DNA of 64,000 bases from Progne subis subis (GCA_022316685.1 JAKJHU010000053.1:3031636-3095635); one strand, 5' to 3'. Positions 14,032-26,859 are shown, counted from the first letter of the stretch. Program-made: numbers and translations. Notes: generated by a model from the sequence alone, not told the origin.

Positions 14032-15188
14032 ACTATTGCACAAACTAATCTGCTAATCTTCAGTGGATTAGCTTTCATTTTAAGAATTTTAGCTTCTCTT
14101 CTTGAGAAATGTATCTGCAGGGCTAAAAGAACCCCACCATTGCTCCACAGTATAACACCTATCTGGCAAAACCCTGGGATACCAAGAGTTTACCTAAGAT
14201 TTTGATGGAAGTTCCTACACCTCTCTCACTCTTGGTTCTGCCCTAACACCCTGTGCTTGTAAATATTTGACATCAACTGGACAGTGGAACCATCTGGGCA
14301 CAAGGTAGTTACGCCTTGGTTTTGTGGTTTTTTTAACTACACAGAAAGATCAATGCAGCTCTCCCATAAAACACTAATCATTCTCTCACTATGAATAATT
14401 AAGAGCATTAATCATATTTCAGGCAAGTATTTCCATACAGTTTATTAATATATCCCAATCAGATCAGAAGGACTCATGCTCAGTAATAAGTGAGATTCTA
14501 AGCCCTACTAAAAGCAGCTTTTTAAGACATACTGTGGTTCCAGATGTTTTGCACAGCTATTTATTTAGCTTGTAAACAAGCCACCAAAAACATTCCACAT
14601 AATGATGGGAGAACCGCAATTACATTGTTGTGGGGATTTACAAAGAGCTCAGCATACTTTTGTGATTTAGAGAAGAGAAATCTCTCATTCTTTCTGAGAG
14701 CTGATTTCCAGATTTATGTCTGTGCTGTGAAGTGCCCTGGGAATCATTAAAATGGTGACAAAGAAAAGTGATTTTCTTTATTAAAAGAGGAATGAAGGAG
14801 GGGAGGGTGAAAGAAGAGAAGCCTCCCTGCTATCTCCCACAACAGATTCTTTTCCTCCTTGTCACGGAACTTATGCAGAGTCAAATGATCATGAGGTAGC
14901 ATGGATACTCTTTTGCTTCAATTTTTATGCATATTTATTAACAACAAATGACTGGAACAGCAGCACTCCAGTCTATCCTATGGCAAACTCCATCCCCTGC
15001 CTTACCAGGCCCTGCTCAAGGAAAGGTACCAGCAGTGTGCCCACGCCACAGCCTGCTGCCCACATGGTATCTTAAGGGTGCTGGTGCTAAAAATTGCAGA
15101 AGTGGCACAAAATTCACTGCACACCATGAGAGGCTCTTGCTGCCATGTGGCGACATCCCTGCTGGGGATGGCTACAGCTGCTCTTTGC

Positions 15189-15312
15189 TCAACACTCCAT
15201 CCCATCCAACCCACTCTTAGACACTTCCAGGGATGAGGCAGCTGCTCTGGGCACCCTGTTCCAGTGCCTCGCCACCCTCCTAGGGAAAAGCTTCTTCTGA
15301 GTATCTGAATGC
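15189..15312 (-). mobile_element. CR1-like LINE fragment, 3' end of the reverse-transcriptase ORF
   Basis: Read on the minus strand, this stretch encodes KKLFPRRVARHWNRVPR followed by SLEVSKSGLDGME. That resembles the C-terminal end of the CR1 LINE ORF2 as it is commonly seen in birds and other sauropsids (an R-HWNRLPRE block followed by SLEVFK-LD). The plus strand carries the matching CR1 word around 15250-15275 (CTGTTCCAGTGCCTCGCC). The copy is 5' truncated, as most CR1 insertions are. Past the LDGME segment, toward lower coordinates, the usual CR1 3' tail is not recognisable, so the element is decayed or broken there. It does not encode a functional protein. Boundaries are approximate; the identification rests on family knowledge plus the visible words. 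Confidence 0.85.
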
Positions 15313-16027
15313 TTCAGAGAGAGCAGAGCCCACTGGGGCCAGTGCCACTGGCAGAGTTTGTGGATAACACAAACCACCTGCCGGGACACACTGTGCTGTC
15401 ACCCGGAGCATTTCAAGTGTTCAACAGGCATCAGGCAGCTGCAGTTTTTAACTGATTCTGATTTGAGTTGCCCAGTGAAAATGGAAATCTCTGTATCCCA
15501 CTAGCAGTTCCCTGAGCTGGGAAGACCTCATGATCACCTTATCTCATTTTGTCATTTGTAATACAAGCTAATTGCTGCAAGCCAAACTGGGTTCAGCCTT
15601 CATCTCCAGGTGCTCTCTTTGGTCCTTCAAAGGGTCACTCCAGTTCAATGTTCAAAGCTTATTCTACTTCGACAGCACAAAAAATAAAACCAGACATTCC
15701 TCTATAGAAAAAAGACCAAGGAACCAAATCAGCATTGTCAGCACTTCATAGATTTGCTGCTTTCATTCAAATCCAGCCCAATGGCTGCAACTCCAACCTC
15801 CAGCTCTGGGAAAGGCTCCTGTTTATGCCCCAAGTCACACGTGGTGTGGCCACACAGCTCACCTTTGTGCCCTGACCCTGCCTGCCACTGCCAGCAAAGG
15901 GGGACAGCACATCCTCAAACCCTGCCCCGGGGTCAGGATCTAAAGGCAGCCACCTCCAAAACCAAACACTGCTAATTCCTGCTTACAAGGACACAAAGGT
16001 GTCTTTTTGAGGCTAATTTTTTTTGAG

Positions 16028-16044
16028 CTATTTCAGTGAAATAG
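16028..16044. repeat. 17-bp odd palindrome
   Basis: CTATTTCA, central G, TGAAATAG. A visible short inverted repeat; no function is assigned. Confidence 0.85.
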
Positions 16045-19000
16045 TTTTATAATTTCCTGGCTATGTGGTGATAGCTGAAGGCGAAGATTTTAATCTTGAC
16101 AGGGGCACAGAGCCCCAGGGCACTACAATTGCTGAGCTGCAGGTGACCTCCTCCCAGAGATGGGGCTGGCCTGTGCCTGCAGAACATGTCCCTGTGTCCC
16201 ACTGTCCCCAGCCAGCACTCACTGCACAGGTAAATCCTGAGCTTGCTGTGGTAAATTAATGAAGAAGTGACATCCCCATCATAATTCCTCAGGAGAGAGT
16301 GATGAGAAGCCTTAAACGTGATTGCTTTCCATCTGTAAAATAAATTAATGGGGAAATCTAAAACATAATGATAAGGATTCCCCACTGAACAGGTGTTTTT
16401 TCCATCCATGAAATTACAAGTTGCCAGGAAAAGACATGGGCACAGCTCAGCTTTATTTCAATCTCAGCTCCTTCTGTTAAAATAATAACAGGCTTTATGT
16501 TCCTGAAGCTGTAATTAAACAAGTGCTTTGCAAGGAAGACCTACAGCTTGTTGTACTGGAAATAAAAGGGAAGCTACAGCAAACTGCTCAGGTTGGTCAT
16601 TCCCACTTCTCCCTGCCTCCTGATGTGACTTCCTAGACCGACCTCTCATTTCATGCTGCTGGGTTTATTGGTTTGCCATCATATTGTTCCCCCCTCGCCT
16701 TTTTTTAATGGAAAATATGTAATCATTGAAGTACATTTAAAATCTAGCCAGAAAAAACAAACTAGAAATAAAGTAGGTCCTCCAAGAGCTGCACAGACAG
16801 TCTTTGCCTCCAGTATCTGATAGGGACACCCAAACAACTTGTGCACAGCACTGAGCATCTTTCCAGTCACTTGGAGTGTAAATGATGAATTCTGCTCTCA
16901 AACATGTAACATAATGTATGGTGTGAAAAAAGAGAAAGCCCACGAGTGCTGTCGCTGCATATTTATGATATAAAATAAGAATTAGCATATGGGAGAGCTC
17001 TAAAGGGAAAACAGAGCACTATTTTCTTCAAATTTAGGACAATTGGATCAGTTTTAGAATCCAGTACTTCCAAGGGAAACATGCATTTTTACTAAGTCAG
17101 AAGTCAATTAACCTGTCTATAAACCTTTTAAATAAAAGATGCCCCCTTCACTGTGCATGACAGGAAAATAATAACAAGGCAAGATGCAGTTTAACTTACG
17201 ATTTTCAGTTTTAAAATATAATTTGGGAAAGAAGGTAAGGAGGATTTTCTGACTCCTCTGCCCGTCCACTTTTCTAAGGAAATATATTTATGAAGCAATG
17301 ATGAAACAGGGAAAACACAGGCTACAAAGTGATCATAATCACAAATAAGCAGCTACAGTGAATTCTTCACTTGCGTGCTGAGTGCAGAGTTGCACATCAC
17401 CAAATTAAACATGTTTACGACTGGAACTCTCTACTAATACGTGCAGCTGACCTACAAACATCTCGCCCAACGAAGACACTAATTATTAAGGTTTACATGA
17501 TTTAGCAATACAATTGAAATGCAGAACAATTTAACATTGTGGGAAGAAAGTGGCTCTGGCAGAGAGTTCCTGAAATACTGGGAGCCCACGGCTGTGGAGG
17601 GGGGAAGTCGTTCTGCCAGCCTAGACCCCCACCTCCAGTTTGGTTCAAAGTCTCGTGTGGGGATGTTCTGCAGCCCTTCCTGCCAATATCCCAGTACTAC
17701 AGGGCACACAAATGTCTGTGCAGACTTCAGTAAAATACTGATTAAATAAGCCCTGCCTGCTTGCTGCAACTCTGCCGTTTCAGAGTGCCCAGAAAATCAC
17801 TGGAAGTTTTAAAAAAAATTCTCTTCTGGTGCTTCCTTAAAGACCTCCAGCATGAGGAATTTCCCCCTCTCTGACTGTATCTTAATTGTTGCCCAAATTG
17901 TTTCCTAACAGATATCTACATGCAAATGTTATGTTTTGGTTTTATCTTTCAGCTCCAAGATAAGGCTTCAAATTAAAATGGAAGGGTTGTGTTCCAGACT
18001 TCAAGAAGTGAGGTATAAATAACGTCGAGGTAATTAGCAGTGTGCTGATAGGTGCCGGCACCACAAAGACAATGCTCCTGCATTCTGTGCTTGGTGAGAG
18101 CTCATGGGCTGCACAGAGCACGGTGCTCCTGACCAGCCCTTCAAAGAGGGGCACTGATATGGGGGATTTCTGAGGGCCACGACAGGGGAGATGGAAACAA
18201 AGGTCCCACACATTGATAAATGCTCAGCATCGTGGAAGAAAACGTGACCTCAGGAGGCCAACAGTGAATTTATCAAAGGTCCGTGCAAGCTTTGCCCACT
18301 TGGAAAGGCTCTTGCCAGATGGGATGACAGGAGGAGAGCTACTCCAACTCTGTAATTTAATGTTGTCTTTTTCAATAAAAGTTAAAGATACTTGGAAGCT
18401 CAGGGTACATAAATGCTGGAATTTATAGCTGTCTCAGAGACAGCTGCATGATACACAGTTCAACAAGAAGGCCACCACAATTAGGCTTCTAGGACTATTT
18501 TATTGGAGGAAAGGGGTGATAGGCACTGTTTAGAAAGTGGGAAGTAACAGAGAACAAAGTCTGAGCTTAGAATCATTTTACAAGCAGTAAGGATAAGGTG
18601 CATGTACAGGCAGCTCCTCTGTGCAGGGAGGGTTCTGTGGAGAGTGTGACAAGGGAGGGAAAGCAATGCAGCATTTGTCTTTCTAAAAACACATTTTCCT
18701 GCTGCAGGATTATCACTCTTTTCTTGAGTTGTTCCTTATGAAGACCTGCTCTGCCAAACTCCCTTGGGAGGGTCAGACACAACACAGCACAGACACGTTC
18801 CTCCTCTGGTGCCCGCAGAGGGAACACAATGTGCTGCATAGTATTTAGGAATCTTCAGACCATGAGAGCACAACGTACAAAGAAAAGCATGTGGGTCACA
18901 TAAAATAATTAATTGCTAGAAAGTTCCCCTTGTAAAGAACCCCCACCCCTGCCAAAAAAAAAAAACCACTTTGCAAATACAGTCAGCATGTGCATAGGAG

Positions 19001-19930
19001 GTAAGGAGGCACAGATGGTGAGCACCCTGTCTGAGGTCACGCTGGGAAGATTTTATCGTGTTTGCAACTGGGGAAACACAGAAGGGAACATCAAGATAAA
19101 GACTGTGTATGCAAGACTGGGTGTTGCATGAGCTCACATGTTTAACTTTATTGATTTTTATAATTCAATTAAATTTATATTCTGTTATGTATCTAGCTAT
19201 ACAACTTTAAGTATATTTTAATGGAGTGCTACCTGCATCAGGCTCAGTGCTCCAGTACAGATCCCAAACCAGCAATAGGGGGAGGAAGAAGCTATCATGG
19301 ACAGAGAAGAGTGTCGTTGAAAGTTTTTTCTTTTTTTTTGTGGAAAATAGCTATTTCAGCATGCAAAACAGGTACTTTCTTTGTCACTTAACACTAAGCC
19401 ACTTCCCTGTCCATGCTAGGATAATTATTCTGTTTTCATGAAAAGCTGATCCCTCACAGATTGAGGCCAAGTTGAGAGAGCTTTAAACTACGTGGCACAC
19501 GCTCTGTCTGGTGTTTGTGTGAGATACCTAATGCCTTCTGAGAACACAGAACCACCTAGCAAGGGAAAAACATGCCACGTCGTGAGCTCCCACATGATGA
19601 ATTAAGCTGGATTCGCTTTTGCTTCTCTATATATTTTTTTTTTCAGTAAGACTGGAGGTGCTGGAACACAGTAAGCTCATCCCATTTACCCGTTCGTAAG
19701 CTGCACTCAGCAGGAAGTTTGACACTTCTGCTCCAGACCTAAAGAGGAGCTTGTCTGTTTTCTCCAGCTATAGCAGTTTGTCCAATAAAAGATTGTCTAG
19801 GTACCTCACCTCTTCCATAACCTTTCCTGAGAAAGCTTTTACTGACACCTCAATGGTAGGCAAAGTGAGAAAAGGATAAAGCTACAGCTACTGGCTTTTA
19901 GAGGAAATAATTGCACAATCAATTTTAGGG

Positions 19931-19945
19931 AAAAAAAAAAAAAAA
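19931..19945. repeat. Poly(A) tract, A15
   Basis: Fifteen A residues followed by GAAGAGG. No retroposed body is recognised upstream. Confidence 0.9.
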
Positions 19946-20099
19946 GAAGAGGTCAGGATTAAGCTGGCAGGGCTTCAAATCCAAGAGCTGATGTGGTTAA
20001 ACATTATCATCAAGAGATGGTGACAGGTCTGTCCTCTGAGTGAAGTATCATAACCCTGACCTCATCCTCAGCTGCACAAAGGCCATCCCTGTTACACTG

Positions 20100-20270
20100 A
20101 ACATCTTCCTTATTTTAACTCTGTTTTTCATAATAATGAATCACATGCGATAACAACTCAATTTGTCCATAAAACAGGATTAATCTTATCATCCCTCCTT
20201 TGAATCTAATTGATGTGATAATACTTGCAGCGTGTTTTGTCTCATTACCTATAAAGGTGAGAAAGAAACC
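20100..20270. other. CNE-like block with K50-homeodomain site
   Basis: AGGATTAATCTT around 20177-20187 contains the GATTAATC palindrome, which resembles the paired K50 homeodomain (OTX/CRX/PITX-type) site. TGAATCTAATTGATGTGATA follows. Several intact CpGs are present. No coding sequence. Confidence 0.35.
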
Positions 20271-20399
20271 AGGATGATTGAGAGCAGCTCCCAGCACCAA
20301 TGCTTTTTGGTTCTCCCACAAAAGAAACATGGGCAGGAATTTCACTCAGCTCATGTGAAACTTAAGGGAGGAGTAAATGAATTGCTCTTTTATCATGTC

Positions 20400-22489
20400 T
20401 TATTAAGAATGCTCAGTATATAATCCATTCTTCAAATTATGCTCTGTTGAAACAGTCAGATAATCATATTAAAAAGGTGAATGGAAGAGGAGAGCAGCAC
20501 AGTTAGTACCTGTCACTTTAGTAAAAGCAGATGTAGGCATGCATAATACATTTGTTTCTTAACCAGGACTCTAAAATAGCGTCTTTTAGAGCCTTACATT
20601 TCACTAAGTAATACCATGTACTGTGATAATACACTGTAACATCCCTCAAACTGCTGTCACAAATGAAAACTAGAGCTCTTAAATATTGAAGAAAAAAAAT
20701 GGCTCCGATATTGCAGTAGCATTTCTTCAGTCCCCTACCCTAGATGACGGCAGTATGAGGGAGGCAGCGAGGCACTGGGGGAGAGAAAGGAGCTCACAGA
20801 AGGTCACATGAATGCAATGGCACCATGGAGAAAAGCACTTTCCATCATTTGAAAACAGAAATTTCGAAGCTGGAATAAAATATCCTCACCTTTCACTGAT
20901 ACACAAGTATCAAACAGTAAAATACATCTACATAATATGTATGATGCAGCTTTATTTTTATCACTGGGTTCTTCTAGCTGAATGCACAAACTGCTTTGCC
21001 TCTGCTGTCATGATTTATTTTATCACCCCAAAACCCCACAAAAGGAAACCTTTTATCTGCCATTTGACAAACTACGGGCTCTATTTATTTCACACTACAG
21101 CACAGCACAAGGATGTTGTGTTGTCCCTCTGTCCAGGAGACCCAAGCTGAGCTCTGTGACTCCCTAGTCTCTCCTCATTCCTGCATTTCTCCATGTGAAC
21201 ACCTGCCATGGTCCTGCTAGCTGCCCTTTGATGCTGGGCACAGTGGCAGCAGGAGGGTCAGGTCACCAGGTAACTTCACCTTTCCTGCCTTTCCCCAACA
21301 GATGACTTCAGTCATAGTCTTTACCCAGCTGGATAAATGAAGAGCTGCATTGCACTGAGGTGCTGGATCTTTTTAGCAAGAAAACACATTCAAGCCTTAC
21401 ACACTGGCTAAAACTCTACTTACTGTGCAGTGCCACAGCTCTCGCTGTGTAAGTGAAGATTTTATGACGTGATTTCTCACCTACGTCCTCAAAACATCTG
21501 GTTCAGGAAGTGAGTGTACTTTCCAGTGCTTACAGGAATGTTCTGACACCAAATGGGAAAACAAGTATTCCCTTATAAAAGTTAAGGACTCCTCAGATTT
21601 TTAAATTTCTCACTTTGCATGTTCCATCCAGGCTTTCCTTATGTCTTTGCACCTTCCAACGACAGAGTTCCCTCTCCCACACTTTGATTCTGAGACTGCA
21701 CTTGTTTCTTTTCCTACTTCAAGAACTTTCTTTAAATGATCACTGAATCATGAAATACCATTTCTGCCAGTCCTGAGTACTTCACTGTAGTGTTCCCACC
21801 AGATTTGCTTATCAAAGGTCATAAACCTTACACTGCTGCTAATAACAGCAGCGGCTCTGTGCTATTGTTCTGTCAAATTTCTGTATGCAGCTGCTGGCTG
21901 CAGTTAAACTTCTGATCCCATTTACAGTAGATAACAATGTGGTACCATTTCACCTGGAAACAGCTGTTGAAGTGCTGATGCTTTGGGGTACCTTTTTTTT
22001 TTTTAATTATTTAGCTTTTTTCTCTTTCCCAAAGAAAAAGTTTCTTTAGTTACACAACTCTGAAGTGGGAGTATGGAATGTTGGTTCCTGTTCCAGAGCT
22101 GCTCAAATTACAGTTTTCCACGCTAAGAACCTGTGGTTGTAGCACTAAGGTTATCTACATACAAAATATATGCACTACCACGTAGATTTGACATGTGCAA
22201 GTATACCTATGTGAATGCACACAGACACACAGAGCTGGCAGGTTAGAAACAAAGCTATTTGGAATTTGTCTTTTTTGTCTAAATCATTGACAAACCTCCT
22301 TAAGAAGTCACCAGTAAGGCAAGTAAGCTAATCAGTCCACTGCTAGTATTAAGTCTAAAACAATCTCCAGCTGAAATGTGATTAATCCATGCATGACAGC
22401 TTAAAGGTCAAAGCTAGAATGCAGAGCTTCTTGACTGCAAAGAAAGAACTGACTTATTTTTATCTCTTCTTTAAAAATTACAGCAGCCA
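20400..22489. other. Non-coding stretch, no gene recognised
   Basis: AT-rich, unremarkable. A 112-codon plus-strand frame at 20812-21150 has no recognisable domain. No repeat family is seen beyond a T12 tract. Confidence 0.65.
21993..22004. repeat. Poly(T) tract, T12
   Basis: Twelve T residues after GGGGTACC. Plain low-complexity sequence. Confidence 0.85.
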
Positions 22490-22870
22490 TGAAGTGGCTC
22501 AAGGAGCAGAGTAATGAACGCCATAAACCTGCCTCATAAAAATGGCATTCATGCAGTAATACAGCAGGTCAGATGAGCAGGGAACATTTCATTAAAAATT
22601 CCCCTTCTTGCCTACCCAAGAGAGACTTAAAACTAATCATATAAAATGGCTGAGTGACACCATTAACGAGCATTAATATTTTAAAGCTTTAATAGTACAA
22701 CAGAGCTAGGCTGTTACATCAAAATTATACAACCTTATTAGACAGTGCACTTGGCTGCATTGTACTTGAACTGTCACTACCCCTGATTGGAAATATTAAG
22801 GTGGCCATGAACCACAGCACAAATACCTTGTTGACTGTCCATACTTCAAAGGCTTGGTAGTTTCCTGACA
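22490..22870. other. CNE-like block (tentative)
   Basis: Has AATGAACGCCATAAACCTGC, CCATTAACGAGCATTAATAT (22660-22679), TTTAAAGCTTTAATAG and GTGGCCATGAACCACAGC. Strong homeodomain-word density. There is no open frame of any length here, which helps separate it from coding sequence. Confidence 0.4.
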
Positions 22871-23539
22871 TGAGCCAAATTCTGGATGATTTTGTGAAGA
22901 ACGGGCTGATTTACCTTACCCATACCAAAGGAGGGAGACCTTTACTGTGAGAAATGGGAAAGGCTGCTTTCAGAAAGCTGCTAATTTTAAAAGTTGCTGA
23001 TTAGAATTCAGATTCTTGTGACCCGGTTTACAATTTTGCACAAAATTAGCACAACCATGTGGGTAGAAAAACATCTAAACTTTCCTTTAGCAGCAAGATG
23101 TGAAAGGGAGGACTGGAGAAAACAGAGACACTAGCACATGAGACAAAGGTAAATGTCACCCATCTGGGGACAACTAAGGATGTAGCTGACAAGGTCAACT
23201 AAAACCTTCATTGGGTGTGACCTGTGGTCACACACAGTAATTTTGTGAGTTAAAACCATTCACTTCATAAATAACAGTTTCCAACTTTGCCAATTTTCCT
23301 TGTGGCAGGATCAAATCTGATAGTTTCTGGACATGGAAAACATGAAAGGGAACTGGGAGAGGAGATACGGACAAACAGAATGTTTTAAAGGAGTAATTTA
23401 TCAATATTTTATAAGCAGTTTAGATCCTATCAAACCTCCCAAATGTATGAAATGCTCTGTGCCTCCACTGGTGCTCTCTTCCGTGATGTTGCACTTCTAA
23501 ACACACACAGAGTTCGTGGCAACTAGCACCGCTCCTCTT

Positions 23540-23900
23540 TTAAACTTTAATGACTTGTAGGACAGCAATTAACCAACTGTGACCAATAATAGATCCTTAC
23601 ACTACAGCCTTAGCAAGCATCCTACTTTAGGATCATCTGAAAGATCAGCAAAGTTATCATTTAAGAGAACCTCTTAATTACTCTGGCATTATAATGAATG
23701 TTTCTGATAGGCACCCAGCTGTTTTGTTTCCTCTTGCATAGAGGCAGAGAAATGAATTGCTCAACAACTGCCTGAGTGATAAGACAGTGGTATTCTTAAG
23801 ATTGAAAAGATAATGTTGATGACTGTGAGCTATTTCCCTTGCCTAAATGCTATAATTTTAGTGAGCAATTCTAGAAGGGGTTTCTCAAGCAAAAGAGAAA
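23540..23900. other. CNE-like block (tentative)
   Basis: AGCAATTAACCAACTG, CTCTTAATTACTCTGGCATT, ATAATGAATG and AAAGATAATGTTGATG recur in AT-rich sequence with no reading frame. A hairpin-like POU-type palindrome lies just beyond at 24057. Confidence 0.35.
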
Positions 23901-24056
23901 TGGAAGAGTTGGCTCAGTGTTGGTTACTTAGGCAATGTTTATAGTAAATTGATGCTGTGATTTTCAAGGAGAAAAGAGATTTAAGAAAACTGCAGTAATC
24001 CAGTACTTGACAGCCTTGTCTTTGCTAAATACTGCACAATTTTCATCAGCATGGCT

Positions 24057-24079
24057 TTCTGCATTTCATAAATGCAGAA
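24057..24079. promoter_or_regulatory. 10-bp inverted repeat resembling a paired POU site
   Basis: TTCTGCATTT (24057-24066), spacer CAT, AAATGCAGAA (24070-24079). The ATTT/AAATGCA halves resemble octamer half-sites arranged head to head, as in POU-dimer elements. The surrounding sequence is AT-rich and CNE-like. Structure is directly visible; factor assignment is inference. Confidence 0.5.
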
Positions 24080-26135
24080 TTTGAAAGAAATACTAGTATT
24101 TTACATATATGAATGCTGTTTGGCTCAGGTAACAAATTTTCTTGGCCATATGTAATTAGAGACTACCAGTCCTTGAGTCTGTTGAAGGTATCACATCTAA
24201 TAGCATCCGTCTCAAAATGCATGAGCATCTGACATGACAATTCATGGGGTCAAGCAATGAAATTACAGAAAACCAAAGCTGCTGCAAGAGACCTTTCCTC
24301 AAAACAGAGGAGACAATAAAACCAGGGAATGGGTGGCAGTAAAAGTGCGTTAAAGCCTTAAAGAGTTTTGGTTCAGTCCTATCTTTTCAGCACACATCTG
24401 TGGCAGCCTCACAAAATTCTATTCCTTTGCTCATCCAGAACAGGTAAGTTGGACACATACACGTAATGCTGCAATATTTAATCATCTGTTGCCAAACCAT
24501 GAGCACTAATGTCAGTCTTAGTTTAGACCAGCTGGCTGGGTCATACATTTTCAGCTCAATAGACTGATTGAAAAAACTTACAGTAATGATGTATCACTGT
24601 GACGTATGAGCAGGCACTACAGACAGAGAAGGAGAGAATCCATCATTTTGTGTCTAACAGCTTCGACACTGCTCAAAGACCACGGTCAGCAACAGACCTT
24701 CCTGAATTACAATGATGCTGCTCAACTGGAGAGAACCAAACAGCAAAAATAATTAGGGAACTGAAGCAATCTCTTCATGACTTATGACAGAATGAATTGA
24801 ACAAGAAGGCTTTGACAGCAACAGCCACGCAAAAATGCCATGCTGGAGGGGAAGTGTCTTGTTGTTAAATCACGCTAAGAAAAACTACAACTAGCAATAT
24901 ACTGAAACAGAGACACCTAAAGAGGGGAAACATTAAATCTGTTATTCTGGCTTGTGTGCAGTGGAAATATACTAATATTCATTAAATAAATTACAATTTA
25001 GAGCAACTGCAGGAGTTCAGCAACCTTCCCAGGGGTATGCAGAAAGGCTGCTGCTGCTTTGGCCATCAGCAGCCAGGTTGTATGGACACAGTCTGATCAC
25101 CTGCAACTCAGACAAACTATCTTTTCCATCTGTTTTCAACCATCGTTTGAAATTCAAATCTCACCTGCCTGTAAATAACCTCTCTCCCAGCCATAAAATA
25201 AAAAATCATAGAAAACAGAACTTCTGATTTATGACTGCTTTAGGATTCAGACTCCCTTGGGCTTCGCATACTTGGTTACACAAGAAAGCTGCAAAAGCAA
25301 AGAGAAACTGCTAAGTGAGCTGACAGTAGCTCCACTCAAACGTCAAAAGGAACGTAATTGACAGGACTGTTTGGAAGCATACAGGCTGAGAAGTATCTTT
25401 GACAACTGAAACTGTGCTAGAAATATGTAGTAATTTGCCGGATAGAGTTTACAACCCATAATCATTTCAGAAGTTCCTCTTTTTCAATAGAGCTTGACTG
25501 AAAATTAGTACAAGACCTGCAGGGAGCAAACATCCATTATTAGCAGCACGTAAGTGTAGGGTAATTGCCACAAAGCAGGTGCATGGCTGCTTTGAACTGC
25601 AAGAGGGGATGAGGGAGGTGGGGAGGACACCTGAATTCAGGAACCAGTGCAAAATGCCTGGCTTTAAATATGACATTTCAGCCCCTGCCAAGCTTGCCCT
25701 GTGTCACTGATGGATTTGCTAAGCAGCTACTCCTCACAATTCTCCCCCACACCTCCAGGTTCTCTATGCCCCGAGTGGTAAAGAAGAAATGGGAAATCAA
25801 AAACAGAGCAAAGGGGCAGCAGAGAAAACAGGCAAACATAAAAATGCCAGGGCTTTCATCGAGTGTGCAGACTTTGGGAATCATGGCATCTCATAGACCG
25901 CTCTGGAGGGCAGGGGATGTGGTTTCAATCAGCCTCAGCAGACTGCTTGTCACACAAATGCAAAATAATTTCAAATGTTGTCATGGGGGCACAGTCTCCC
26001 TTGCTCTTCAAAATACTTACAGAGTAATACAGGAAGAGAAATCTTTCTCTGTCCTCTTTTTGCTTTTTAAAGTACCCATCAGGTTAACAGAGAAAAGCTG
26101 AACTTTGATCTGATGTGCACCCTCATAAGGAGTTT

Positions 26136-26153
26136 AAAAAAAAAAAAAAAAAA
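26136..26153. repeat. Poly(A) tract, A18
   Basis: Eighteen A residues, followed by a purine stretch and a C8 run at 26172-26179. A second A18 tract lies about 220 bp downstream at 26371. Confidence 0.9.
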
Positions 26154-26370
26154 GAAAGGAGAGAAAGTCATCCCCCCCCTGCTGCTGTTATCCAGGCCCA
26201 GTTTATGTCATTTCCAGCTTGAGCCTGTGTTTTATACCACATATTCTGAAAGGCCCCCAACACCTCCACGTCCCAATTTTGCCTTTTCTTCTCTTGCTTT
26301 GTTCCTAAACCAAGTGACAAAAACCCACAAAGATGGTTTCAGTGATAGAATCATTATGGATAGCACCGCT

Positions 26371-26388
26371 AAAAAAAAAAAAAAAAAA
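26371..26388. repeat. Poly(A) tract, A18
   Basis: Eighteen A residues followed by GCGCTG. Together with the A18 at 26136 it brackets about 215 bp of unremarkable sequence. Confidence 0.9.
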
Positions 26389-26859
26389 GCGCTGAACTGT
26401 TCACTTGCCTGAATAATTACTGAGGATGAAGAATCCCCTTCGTGGGATCTCTTCTCTGTAGTGGTGAGGACGAGAGGCAGAGACAGTCTATCAATCAAGT
26501 CAGACAGAAAGTGTCTGTCCTTTTTTATTCAAAAAGGATTTTGCATTTCCAAGTGTGTTGCTCCAGTGTAATGAAACCAGCGGCTGCAAGCTCCCATGTA
26601 GCACTTCAGCTCTGTGCAAGGACATGCAAAGCCTTCCAGCCTTTTACACAATTTATTTCTTTATCTAATAAATCAAGTCAGGCCTTTTTGAGTAAAGCAT
26701 CACTCCTTGTGAAGGAGTGAAGCACCGCCTCATTTGACAGTGCAAGGAAGGGGAAAAAACCTAATGGGGGAGCCAGCTTCATTTCAAGGTGACACTAAGC
26801 AGAGTAGGAGGAGAGGCAGCAGATTGGTATTCCGTGAGGCTCCACGCAGGCGTTGGACA

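Larger units (their letters stand above)
6481..15188. other. Non-coding stretch, no gene recognised
   Basis: Ordinary sequence with A/T homopolymers and one TAT microsatellite. A short nested palindrome AAGCTTAAGCTT lies at 7811-7822. The longest frame (120 codons, minus strand, 11676-12038) reads through a poly(T) tract as KKKNQPKKKGE and is an artefact of low complexity. No exon or RNA gene is recognised. Confidence 0.7.
15313..20099. other. Non-coding stretch, no gene recognised
   Basis: Mixed composition with GC-richer patches at 15.75-15.95 and 16.1-16.25 kb. Short frames only. The 17.10-17.46 kb part is AT-rich with a few CpGs and could be another weak CNE, but nothing there is specific enough to call. 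Confidence 0.65.
24180..26859. other. Non-coding stretch, no gene recognised
   Basis: The first 1.3 kb has no frame of note. A 143-codon plus-strand frame at 25670-26101 is the longest here, has no recognisable family match, and is overlapped by a minus-strand frame (25678-25884). Two A18 tracts lie at 26136 and 26371. An ATCAATCA word (PBX-like) is at 26490-26497. Confidence 0.6.

Noticed and set aside
25670..26101. 143-codon plus-strand frame beginning MTFQPLPSLP
   Set aside because: No recognised family; another frame overlaps it on the opposite strand; typical of chance openness.
26330..26370. TAGAATCATTATGG, reminiscent of a CR1 3' tail
   Set aside because: Only about 14 bp match and no neighbouring CR1 sequence is present.
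26136..26388. Two A18 tracts 215 bp apart, considered as tails of two retroposed copies
   Set aside because: The sequence upstream of each is unlike the other and no target-site duplication is visible.
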